Origin: Novosphingobium sp. SG751A
Lineage (GTDB): Bacteria; Pseudomonadota; Alphaproteobacteria; Sphingomonadales; Sphingomonadaceae
Reading direction: 5' to 3'
NCBI RefSeq assembly: GCF_013149295.1
Contig: NZ_JABGCB010000016.1
Coordinates: 57,053-121,052, forward strand
Length of the DNA stretch: 64,000 nucleotides
A program made the translations under genes and the position numbers. Of the stretch, positions 7,918-15,354 are shown in pieces. Within the stretch, counting starts at the first letter, position 1. Every line of letters starts with the position of its first letter. The notes under the pieces were generated by a model. That model made no database searches. It worked only from the letters and a program-made list of their open reading frames with translations, and was not told the origin of the DNA.

Positions 7918-8757
7918 ATGAACGCCCTTTTCAACGCCTATAGTATCGAAGCCACGACAAAGGATGTCGCCACGCTGGGCGCGCTGGATGCCGATGGCCT
8001 GCGCCCCGCGCAGGTCTTTGTCCCATGGCTGCCCGAGGAAGGCGATGAGGCCCGCATTGCCGCCTGCGCCGCTGTGGCGCGGGCCGGTTTTGCGCCTGTG
8101 CCGCATCTCTCGGCCCGCCGCATTGCCGGCCTTGATGCGCTCGATGGCCTGCTGGCCGCGCTGCGCCCGCATTCCTCCTCGCTGTTCCTGATCGCGGGCG
8201 ACCTTTCCGCGCCCATCGGCCCCTTTACCGACAGTCTCTCGGTCATCCGTTCGGGCCTGATCGAGCGGCATGGCTTCGCCCATGTCGGCCTTGCGGGCCA
8301 CCCCGACGGCCATCCCGATGTTGCCCCCGCCATCCTGTGGGCCGCGATGGAGGATAAGATCGAGGCCCTGCGCCAGCACGGGATCGAGGCGCAGATCGTC
8401 ACGCAATTCTCCTTTGACGCGGGCCAGGTCCTGCGCTGGCTCCACGAACTGCGCGCGCGCGGGATCACCGCTCCGGTACGCATCGGCATTCCGGGCCCAG
8501 CCAGCGTACGCACCCTGCTGCGCTTTGCCGCGCGCTGCGGGGTGGCGGCTTCGGCCGGGGTGGTGGGCAAATATGGCCTCTCGCTCACCCGCCTGCTGGG
8601 CAACGCCGGGCCGGACCGCTTTCTGGGCCAGTTGCAGGACGGGCTGAGCGCACAGGCTCTCGGCCCGGTCCATCTGCATGTGTTTCCCTTTGGCGGCTTT
8701 GCCCAATTCGCAGGCTGGCTCGACGGCGCCCGCGCGCCGCTGGCCCGTTCGGCCTGA
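7918..8757 (+). CDS. Methylenetetrahydrofolate reductase-like protein (MetF family)
   Basis: A 279-residue protein starting at ATG 7918, with AAGGA upstream at 7901-7905. Longer upstream starts would translate the operator region and are rejected. The length and the TIM-barrel-like pattern match MetF. The early SIEAT stretch places a glutamate where MetF has its catalytic FEFFPP glutamate, and LIAGDLSAP places an aspartate near the flavin as in MetF; a late GVVGKYGLSLTRLLGN segment resembles the C-terminal MetF region. Overall similarity to housekeeping MetF looks low, so it is probably a catabolic paralogue like the metF beside ligM in SYK-6, running CH3-THF to CH2-THF. First gene of the metF-like/purU/folD operon. 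Confidence 0.65.
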   Translation: MNALFNAYSIEATTKDVATLGALDADGLRPAQVFVPWLPEEGDEARIAACAAVARAGFAPVPHLSARRIAGLDALDGLLAALRPHSSSLFLIAGDLSAPIGPFTDSLSVIRSGLIERHGFAHVGLAGHPDGHPDVAPAILWAAMEDKIEALRQHGIEAQIVTQFSFDAGQVLRWLHELRARGITAPVRIGIPGPASVRTLLRFAARCGVAASAGVVGKYGLSLTRLLGNAGPDRFLGQLQDGLSAQALGPVHLHVFPFGGFAQFAGWLDGARAPLARSA

Positions 8758-8792
8758 TCCCCCATTCAGACATAATATTCAGGAGAGAGAGC

Positions 8793-9644
8793 ATGACCCA
8801 GTCCTTCACCCTCACGCTGAGCTGTCCCGACCGGCCCGGCATTGTCCATGGCGTATCGGGCGCGATCCTGACGCATGGCGGCAATATCCTCGATTCGCGC
8901 CAGTTCGATGATCGCGAAACAGGGCGGTTCTTCCTGCGCGTGGTGTTCGAGGCAGAGGGCGATGGCGCAGGGCTGGAGGCGGCGATGCGCGATCTGGCGG
9001 CGCAATTTGCGATGGACTGGCGCCTGACGCCCAGCGAACGCCCGGTTCGGACGCTGATTCTGGTGTCGAAATTCGACCATTGCCTTGGTTATCTGCTGTA
9101 TAAACAGCGCATGGGCGAATTGCCGATGGAGATCGTCGCCATCGCGGGCAACCATCCCAAGGACGCGATGACCGTCAGCCAGATCGGCGACATCCCCTTC
9201 CACCACCTGCCCATCACCCGCGACACCAAGGCGAGGCAGGAGGCCCGCATCAAGGCGCTGGTCGAGGAAACCGGGGCCGAACTGGTCATCCTTGCCCGCT
9301 ATATGCAGATCCTGTCGGACGATCTGGCCGCCTTCCTCTCGGGCCGCTGCATCAACATCCACCATTCCTTCCTGCCCAGCTTCAAGGGCGCCAAACCCTA
9401 TCATCAAGCCCATGCGCGCGGGGTCAAGATGATCGGCGCGACGGCCCATTATGTCACCGCCGACCTGGACGAGGGGCCGATCATCCATCAGGCCGTCGAA
9501 GCGGTATCGCATGAAGACACGCCCGAGGATCTGGTGCGCAAGGGCCGCGAAATCGAAAGCCGCGTGCTGGGCCGGGCGGTGGGCTGGCATCTGACGCATC
9601 GGGTGTTCCTCAACGGCGCGCGCACCGTGGTTTTCGGAAACTGA
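8793..9644 (+). CDS. purU: Formyltetrahydrofolate deformylase
   Basis: The 283-residue protein has an N-terminal ACT domain (LTLSCPDRPGIVHGVSGAIL) and a C-terminal formyltransferase-like catalytic domain with the hallmark INIHHSFLPSFKGAKPYHQA (about residues 187-206) and a following DEGPII aspartate, as in PurU. It hydrolyses 10-formyl-THF to formate and free THF in the cytoplasm. It lies 35 nt after the metF-like gene and 2 nt before folD. In this order the three enzymes form a complete oxidative route from methyl-THF to formate, regenerating the THF needed by the O-demethylase. Length is normal and the start has GGAG upstream. The assignment is strong. Confidence 0.93.
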   Translation: MTQSFTLTLSCPDRPGIVHGVSGAILTHGGNILDSRQFDDRETGRFFLRVVFEAEGDGAGLEAAMRDLAAQFAMDWRLTPSERPVRTLILVSKFDHCLGYLLYKQRMGELPMEIVAIAGNHPKDAMTVSQIGDIPFHHLPITRDTKARQEARIKALVEETGAELVILARYMQILSDDLAAFLSGRCINIHHSFLPSFKGAKPYHQAHARGVKMIGATAHYVTADLDEGPIIHQAVEAVSHEDTPEDLVRKGREIESRVLGRAVGWHLTHRVFLNGARTVVFGN

Positions 9645-9646
9645 CG

Positions 9647-10528
9647 ATGGTGCAGGTGCTCAGGGGCGACCTTCTGGCCCGCGAGATCGAGGAGGAATTG
9701 CGCGGCATCGTGGCAACGATGGATACGTCCCCCGCGCTGGCGGTGGTGCTGGTGGGCGATGATCCCGCCAGCCACATCTATGTATCGCGCAAGCGCAAGG
9801 CGGCGGCGCGGGTGGGGATTGTCTCGATCGAACATCGCCTGCCCGCCACCACCGATGAGGCGCGATTGCTGGCGCTGATCGGTGCGCTCAATGACGATCC
9901 GGGGGTGCATGGCATTCTGGTGCAATTGCCGCTGCCAGCCGGAATGGCGGCAGACCGGGTGCTGGATGCCATCGCGCCGGGCAAGGATGTCGATGGGTTC
10001 CATCCGGTCAATGTCGGGCGCCTCTCCACCGGCAAGCAAGGCGGACTGGTGCCCTGCACGCCTCTGGGCTGCATGTTGCTGCTCGAACAGGTGGTGGAGG
10101 ATTTCCGGGGTTTGAAGGCCGTGGTGATCGGCAAATCGAACATCGTGGGCAAACCTGCCGCGCTGCTGCTGCTCGAACGCGAATGCACGGTAACGGTGAC
10201 GCATATTCACACGCGCGGATTGCCGGAGATATGCCGGGGCGCCGACATCATCATCGCAGCGGCAGGCGTTGCACATCTGGTGCGGGGGAATTGGGTGAAG
10301 ACCGGCGCGATCATCATCGACGTGGGCATCAACCGCACTCCCGGCCCGGATGGCCGCGCGATGATCGTGGGCGATGTGGCGGCGGATGAATGCGATCACG
10401 CCGCCGTCATCACCCCGGTTCCGGGCGGCGTGGGGCCGATGACCATCGCCTGCCTGCTGCGCAACACGCTGGATGCGGCCCGACGCCTTACCCCAGCGGG
10501 ATTTCCAGCAGATCGCGCCCCAGAATAA
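9647..10528 (+). CDS. folD: Bifunctional methylenetetrahydrofolate dehydrogenase / methenyltetrahydrofolate cyclohydrolase
   Basis: The 293-residue protein carries the FolD signatures: SHIYVSRKRKAA with the catalytic YxxxK, GILVQLPLP (about residues 88-96), KDVDGFHPVNVGRL, the nucleotide-binding VIGKSNIVGKPAA and the PVPGGVGPMTIA near the C-terminus. It converts CH2-THF to CH-THF and then to 10-formyl-THF. It starts 2 nt after the purU stop, so it is probably translationally coupled. A housekeeping folD may exist elsewhere; this copy is tied to the demethylation operon. Its last 41 nt overlap the 3' end of a minus-strand metallo-beta-lactamase gene, which is unusual but leaves the conserved core untouched. 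Confidence 0.93.
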   Translation: MVQVLRGDLLAREIEEELRGIVATMDTSPALAVVLVGDDPASHIYVSRKRKAAARVGIVSIEHRLPATTDEARLLALIGALNDDPGVHGILVQLPLPAGMAADRVLDAIAPGKDVDGFHPVNVGRLSTGKQGGLVPCTPLGCMLLLEQVVEDFRGLKAVVIGKSNIVGKPAALLLLERECTVTVTHIHTRGLPEICRGADIIIAAAGVAHLVRGNWVKTGAIIIDVGINRTPGPDGRAMIVGDVAADECDHAAVITPVPGGVGPMTIACLLRNTLDAARRLTPAGFPADRAPE

Positions 10529-11465
10529 TCTCACCCTTGGGGAAGGCACGGCGCAGCGGTGCAAGCAGGCTTTCCCCCTCTCCACCTTTGCCCATCACGA
10601 AATGGGTCAACACCAGCTTCTTCACCCCCGCCGCGCTGGCCATCGTGCCCAAGGCCTCGGGGGTCAGGTGTTGATGCGCCATATGCTGCATCAACATATC
10701 CAGCGCCGCGCCAGCCGTGCCATTGGCCACCAATCCCGCACGGATCGATTCCAGATCGACGATTTCCGACACCATCACATCGGCCCCCCTGGCCAGTTCG
10801 CCCAGCGCAGGCGAAGGCCCGGTGTCGCCGGTGAACACCACGCTGCCGGCCGACGTGTCGAAGCGATAGGCATAGGCCTTGTCCACGCCGTAATCATGGG
10901 GGGCGCTGCGGATCTGCGCAAAATGGCTGTTGGCCACCGCGCTGATCTTTACCCCGTCCTGCTCGGCAATCACCTGCGGCGCGCTCACATCGAACTCGCG
11001 CGGAGGATAGAGCCCGGCCAAAGGCGGGCGGGCGGCGGCCTGCGCGCGGAAAATATCCTCGCCAACGCCAATGGCCAAGGCGGTGCGTTCGACCAGCTTG
11101 CGCGTGCCGGGCGGGCCCCAGATCGGCATGGGCACGCTGCGCCCCAGCATCCAGCCCGTCGCCATCAGATAATCCAGCCCCAGCGTGTGATCCCAATGCA
11201 GATGGGTCAGCAAGGTCAGATCCACCTTCGAGGGCTGGACCCCGGCGCGCAGCAATTGCTGGCCCGCATTCTCGCCCGCATCGATCAGGTATCGCTTGCC
11301 GCCCACCTCCAGCAGGGTTGCGGGCTGGCTGCGCGCCAGATGCGGCGGCGGGCCGCCCGCCGTGCCGAGCAGGACGATGCGGGCCTTGGGGCTTTGTGCC
11401 CGTAATCCGCCCGCCATCATGGCCAGAGCAACACCCCCGGCCTTCAACATCATCCGACGCTGCAT
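10488..11465 (-). CDS. Exported metallo-beta-lactamase-fold hydrolase
   Basis: The ~325-residue product has an N-terminal export signal (RRMMLKAGGVALAMMAGGLRAQ, a weak twin-arginine look). The metal-binding motif THLHWDHTLGLD (HLHWDH at residues 88-93) is followed by FTGDTGPS and a C-terminal LTHF histidine, the RNase Z/arylsulfatase-like arrangement. ATG 11465 overlaps the upstream gene's TGA as TGATG; a GTG one codon earlier is possible. It is the third gene of the operon TonB receptor - demethylase-like - hydrolase, so its substrate may be an ester, lactone or sulfate of the compound taken up. It is unlikely to be an antibiotic resistance enzyme. The 3' end overlaps folD. Confidence 0.75.
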   Translation of the reverse strand: MQRRMMLKAGGVALAMMAGGLRAQSPKARIVLLGTAGGPPPHLARSQPATLLEVGGKRYLIDAGENAGQQLLRAGVQPSKVDLTLLTHLHWDHTLGLDYLMATGWMLGRSVPMPIWGPPGTRKLVERTALAIGVGEDIFRAQAAARPPLAGLYPPREFDVSAPQVIAEQDGVKISAVANSHFAQIRSAPHDYGVDKAYAYRFDTSAGSVVFTGDTGPSPALGELARGADVMVSEIVDLESIRAGLVANGTAGAALDMLMQHMAHQHLTPEALGTMASAAGVKKLVLTHFVMGKGGEGESLLAPLRRAFPKGEIILGRDLLEIPLG

Positions 11466-12763
11466 CACGTCCTCTCCAAATCTATGCTCTGATTGCGGCC
11501 CTCATCCAGATAGGGAAAGCGCGCGATTCTGGCTCTCACCTCCTTGATAGGCCCGCCATGATCGCCCCACAGCACCGTGACCGCGTTTCCGATCACCGCC
11601 TGCGCCCTATCGATCGTGGCGTGGGAAATGACCTTGCGGAAATGATAGCTGTAGACCGTGCCGGAGGAGACGCCCACGGCCCGATCCCCCTTCATCACAT
11701 GATCGGCATGGCCGCAGACCCCACGATTGGCGGGGGAAACCGGGATCTCCAGATATTTATACTCCGCCCCTTCGCGAAAATGCGAGGCATAGATGTCGAT
11801 CACATCGTCCGCTTCCCATTCCAGCGTCACCACCGTGCGGCGTGGGTTGGCCAGTTCCTCTTCCACCGCCGAGCGGCCGGTGAAATCATGGTCGAGCCGC
11901 ACCGACTTTTCCCAGCCCACCTCGACGGGCGTGCGGCAACGGGCGCGTGTGTCATCAGGCGCAATGCTGCCCGCCATCTGCGGATCGGGGAAACGGCCCC
12001 CCATAAACGCCCGCCAACCTGCGTCCCAATGCATCGATGAGGAAAAGGTCCAGAACTGCTGGGGAAAGCCGCCCTCGACATGGTTCACCTGAAACGTCTG
12101 CCAGCCGAGCGGCTCGATGCCATGGGGGGCGCCTGCACGCAGGATCGCATCATAGATTTCGGGCGAATGGGCCATGGGGCCATGCAGTTCAAACGCCAGC
12201 GTCCCCGCCATGCCCAACCGCATGATCTGCACGCCGTGCCCCGCCACCTGCGTCTGGCGATAGCGTAGGAAGGCAATGTCGCGCAGGGATTCGCCCGTTG
12301 CCGCCTCCAGCGCCGCCAGCGCGGTCGGCCCGGCGATCTGGAACAGGAAATCATCGCTGACCACCTGCTCCACATCGCCCGAAAAGCGCGAAAAGGCATA
12401 GGGCGCCCAAGCCCCGGCAACATAGAGTTTGAACTCCTCCTCGCCCAATTTCTGCAACACGCCATGACCCGCGATTCTGCCATTCCCATCGCAGGCGATC
12501 GCATGTTTGGCCGTGCCCACCCGGAACTTGGCAAAGCCGTTCACAAAGGTCTGCGCCAGGAACGCCCCGGCATCGCGCCCGCGATAGGTGATCTGGCCCA
12601 TGCCCGAGAGGCCTGCGTGGATATAGCAGGAGCGCTTCCACGACAGGCTTTCCGGCTTCCAGCCATTATACTCCCATTGCCGCACCAGCCCGCCCGCCAC
12701 GCTGAACAGGCCGAATTGCGGATAGAAGGGGATCGCGGCGGGCAAAGCGAAAGGATTATGCAC
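11465..12763 (-). CDS. Second GcvT/LigM/DesA-like folate-dependent demethylase
   Basis: A 432-residue protein of the same aminomethyltransferase fold as the gene at 6333 but clearly diverged. It shows SWKRSCYIHAGLSGMGQITY, a central DFLFQIAGPTALAALE block, MRLGMAGTLAFELHGP (the family's folate-site glutamate/glycine region) and EVGWEKSVRLDHDF. It starts at GTG 12763, 14 nt after the stop of the TonB receptor, with a G-rich ribosome-binding site. The close DesA/LigM resemblance and the neighbouring Rieske oxygenase suggest removal of methyl groups from a methoxylated aromatic compound or related methylated substrate. Which of the two paralogues acts on which methyl donor cannot be read from sequence. 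Confidence 0.7.
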   Translation of the reverse strand: MHNPFALPAAIPFYPQFGLFSVAGGLVRQWEYNGWKPESLSWKRSCYIHAGLSGMGQITYRGRDAGAFLAQTFVNGFAKFRVGTAKHAIACDGNGRIAGHGVLQKLGEEEFKLYVAGAWAPYAFSRFSGDVEQVVSDDFLFQIAGPTALAALEAATGESLRDIAFLRYRQTQVAGHGVQIMRLGMAGTLAFELHGPMAHSPEIYDAILRAGAPHGIEPLGWQTFQVNHVEGGFPQQFWTFSSSMHWDAGWRAFMGGRFPDPQMAGSIAPDDTRARCRTPVEVGWEKSVRLDHDFTGRSAVEEELANPRRTVVTLEWEADDVIDIYASHFREGAEYKYLEIPVSPANRGVCGHADHVMKGDRAVGVSSGTVYSYHFRKVISHATIDRAQAVIGNAVTVLWGDHGGPIKEVRARIARFPYLDEGRNQSIDLERT

Positions 12764-12777
12764 GAGAGCCCCCCCGA

Positions 12778-15039
12778 TCAGTATTTGAAGCCCAGCGTCA
12801 CCCCATAGGTGCGCGGCGGAGCAGCCACCCGGTTATCGCCCACATCCAGTGCATTCTGCTGCTGCGAGTAAAAGGCGTCGGCCAGATTCTTGCCCCATGC
12901 CTTGGCGTACCAGCGATCCCCCGGCGCGCTATAGGTCAGCGAGGCGTCAAGCAGGGTATAATGGCGCTGTTGCAGCCGGTTTTGCGGATCATCGTAATAG
13001 CCGCCATTGTAATAGGCATTGCCCGCAAGGCTGATCGTGCCATTGCCCAGTGCGGTGGTGTAATCGAACCCGGCGTTGAGCGTGACATCAGGCGTGTTCT
13101 GCACATGGCGCCCCGATGCATCGCAAGGGGCAAAGACCGTGCCCGCATAATTCGTCCCCGCCACGCACTGGATCACCGAATTGCCGCCCACCGCGTGGAA
13201 GAACGGATTGGCATTCGAGGCCGCATTGGGAATCGGCACCGACCAGAAGGGCGTGTTGAACCCGTTCTTATACCGCGCATGCAGCCATGCCGCGCTGGCG
13301 GTCAGCGTCAGCTCGGGCGTGACCTTCACCGCCAGATCCGCGTCGAGGCCATAATTGATCGAGCCGGGGGCGTTATAGACGTAGAGCTGACCCTGAATGA
13401 TCTGGTTCGCCTGAATATTGGTGTAATCGTAATAGAAGGCCGAAAGGTTCAACCGCACCCGGCGATCCATCAGATCGGTTTTCAGCCCCACCTCGAAAGC
13501 ATCGACCGTTTCGGGCTGCAACACCTGCGGCGGGAAGCTGTCGGGCTGATAGGACCCGCTCTTGAAGCCGCGATTATAAGAAGCGTAAGCCATGGCCTGC
13601 GGCGAGAAGCGGTGATCCAGCGCCGCCCGCCATGTCAGCTTGGGAAAAGTCTTGCTGACCAAGGGAGCGTTGACATTGACCACGCTGGTCGCGCCGAAGA
13701 AGGGGACGGTGGTGATGGTCTGGCTTTCCTCCATCTGGCGCCGGTCGCCGGTATAGCGCAGGCCCAGCGTCAGATTGGTGGCCGGGTCGATGGCATAGGA
13801 GCCTTGCGCGAAGGCAGCATAGGAGTTGAGCGTCTGTTTGACCTTCTGGTTGATGCTGAAATCGGCGCAGGCATAGCCGCAGGCCAGTACGCCGCGCGTG
13901 GTGATCGGGTCATATTTGCCCTGTGACCACATATAAAACCCGCCCAGCACCCATTTGAACGGCCCCTTGGCGGTGGAGAGTAATTGCACCTCCTGCGTGA
14001 ACTGGCGGTCCTTCTGGATCTCGCTGAAGGTCAGGCTGCCCGCCGGTGTTTGATCCGCATCGATGATGGTGAAAAGCTGGGCCTCGCGATAGGCGGTGAT
14101 GCTGACCAGTTGCATGGCCGCGAAATCATGGCGGATGTTCATCATCCCCCCGCCCTGCCGCGTGTTGACGCGCGGATCGACGTTCAGGTTGATGTCGCGC
14201 GGCCCGCCCGGCGTCGGCGTTCCCAGGATGGTCAGCCCCTGATAGGTGCGGATCGCCGGATCGCTGCGGCTCAGTTTGGCATAATCGCCCGCCAGCGTGA
14301 TCGAGGTGGCGCCATCCTCGGACGCCCAGTGCAGCTTGGCGCGCAACCCGTAATCCCAGCCCTTCTGCACCTGATGGCCGGTGGCAAGGTTCATGCCATA
14401 GCCTTTGTCCTGCTGGTTGAAGACGCCCGCGATGCTGGCGGTCAGCCCCTGCGCCAGCCCGCCCGACAGATAGGCCGACCCGCCCCACGTATCGTAATTG
14501 CCATAACGGATCTGGCCCGAGGCGTGGAAATCCTGACTGGGCGCCTTGGTCGTCACCTGTATCACGCCGCCCGTGGCGTTGCGGCCGAACAGCGTGCCTT
14601 GCGGGCCTTTCAAAATATCGACCTGCTGTACATCGGCCAGTTGAAAGATCGCACCGGTGGATGATCCGATATAAACCCCGTCCACATAGGTCGCGACCGG
14701 GTTTTCAATGCCCGGCCCGGTGGCGGTGGTGCCGATGCCGCGAATGCGCGGTTGGCCAAACCCGCCAAGGTTGGTGTTGAAATTGAGCGCGGGGCTAAGC
14801 TGCTTCAACTCGGTCGTATCGGTGATCGAGGCGCGCTCCAGCCGGACGGGATCGAGCGAGGAAATCGCCACCGGCACATTCTGCGCGGTTTCGGACCGCT
14901 TTTGCGCGGTGACGATGATCTCGCCCAATTGACCGCTTTGCTGCGCGTGGGCAGCGATGGGGGCGGCGACGGGCGCGATCAACATGGTGCAGGACAGCGC
15001 AAGGCTGCGCATGCGCGAAATGGCGCTCTGATGGCTCAT
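12778..15039 (-). CDS. TonB-dependent outer-membrane receptor
   Basis: A 753-residue receptor of sphingomonad type. It begins with a signal peptide ending in APIAAHAQQ, then a TonB box (EIIVTAQKR), a plug domain (QPRIRGIGTTATG, VDGVYIGSSTGAIFQLADVQQVDILKGPQGTLFGRNATGG) and a long beta-barrel ending in ...GVTLGFKY with a terminal aromatic residue. I choose ATG 15039, preceded by GGGAGAG; the in-frame ATG at 15051 would have that ribosome-binding site inside its coding sequence. It is first in an operon with the second demethylase-like gene and an exported hydrolase, and divergent from a Rieske oxygenase, so it probably imports the aromatic or methoxylated substrate of this cluster. Confidence 0.9.
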   Translation of the reverse strand: MSHQSAISRMRSLALSCTMLIAPVAAPIAAHAQQSGQLGEIIVTAQKRSETAQNVPVAISSLDPVRLERASITDTTELKQLSPALNFNTNLGGFGQPRIRGIGTTATGPGIENPVATYVDGVYIGSSTGAIFQLADVQQVDILKGPQGTLFGRNATGGVIQVTTKAPSQDFHASGQIRYGNYDTWGGSAYLSGGLAQGLTASIAGVFNQQDKGYGMNLATGHQVQKGWDYGLRAKLHWASEDGATSITLAGDYAKLSRSDPAIRTYQGLTILGTPTPGGPRDINLNVDPRVNTRQGGGMMNIRHDFAAMQLVSITAYREAQLFTIIDADQTPAGSLTFSEIQKDRQFTQEVQLLSTAKGPFKWVLGGFYMWSQGKYDPITTRGVLACGYACADFSINQKVKQTLNSYAAFAQGSYAIDPATNLTLGLRYTGDRRQMEESQTITTVPFFGATSVVNVNAPLVSKTFPKLTWRAALDHRFSPQAMAYASYNRGFKSGSYQPDSFPPQVLQPETVDAFEVGLKTDLMDRRVRLNLSAFYYDYTNIQANQIIQGQLYVYNAPGSINYGLDADLAVKVTPELTLTASAAWLHARYKNGFNTPFWSVPIPNAASNANPFFHAVGGNSVIQCVAGTNYAGTVFAPCDASGRHVQNTPDVTLNAGFDYTTALGNGTISLAGNAYYNGGYYDDPQNRLQQRHYTLLDASLTYSAPGDRWYAKAWGKNLADAFYSQQQNALDVGDNRVAAPPRTYGVTLGFKY

Positions 15040-15161
15040 AAACTCTCCCATTGTTCGTCTCTTTGCCCGGCGCCATGGCAGCGCGGGTGGACGGTTCCGA
15101 TCATGGGAGAATGCTTAACCGAGCGCCCCGCCCGGTTCGATAGCCGCGCCTGCAATGCACT

Positions 15162-15276
15162 GTCGCGGGTTTAGCGACAATCCATGTCACGCCGCGGGTT
15201 TGGCGACAATCCATGTCGCGCCGCAGGTTTGCCGACAAGGGCGCGCCTTGGGCGTGCGGAATGCGCAACATTGCCG
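15162..15276. promoter_or_regulatory. Divergent control region with three 29-bp direct repeats and GCRACA half-sites
   Basis: Between the TonB receptor (15039, minus) and the Rieske gene (15355, plus), units starting at 15164, 15193 and 15222 repeat every 29 bp (C-G-C-G/A-GGTTT-N-GCCGACA-like). Within them GCGACA-ATCCA-TGTCGC (15203-15219) is a perfect 6-bp inverted repeat; the first unit has one change. GCAACATTG occurs at 15265-15273. Nothing else is seen in this ~315-nt gap. It looks like a multi-site operator. Confidence 0.55.
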
Positions 15277-15354
15277 TTCGGAACCGCGCCTTTTTCACGC
15301 GGAAGCGCGCGCCTATCCTTGGCCCATATTCGAATAATGGGACGAGGAAATGCT

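Noticed and set aside
9647..10528. folD considered the housekeeping gene of a purine operon
   Set aside because: Its partners are purU and a metF-like gene divergent from a demethylase; purH is 49 kb away in another operon. It may still serve both roles.
10488..11465. Considered a beta-lactamase resistance gene
   Set aside because: The fold is the large RNase Z/arylsulfatase-like branch in a catabolic operon; nothing specific to class B beta-lactamases is seen.
11465..12763. Considered a true glycine-cleavage T protein (gcvT)
   Set aside because: No gcvH or gcvP nearby, length and motifs drift from GcvT, and the operon with a TonB receptor and a catabolic context points to the LigM/DesA branch.
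15164..15250. Regular 29-bp repeats considered as a small CRISPR array
   Set aside because: The units are directly adjacent without spacers, are imperfect, and no cas genes are near; an operator array fits better.
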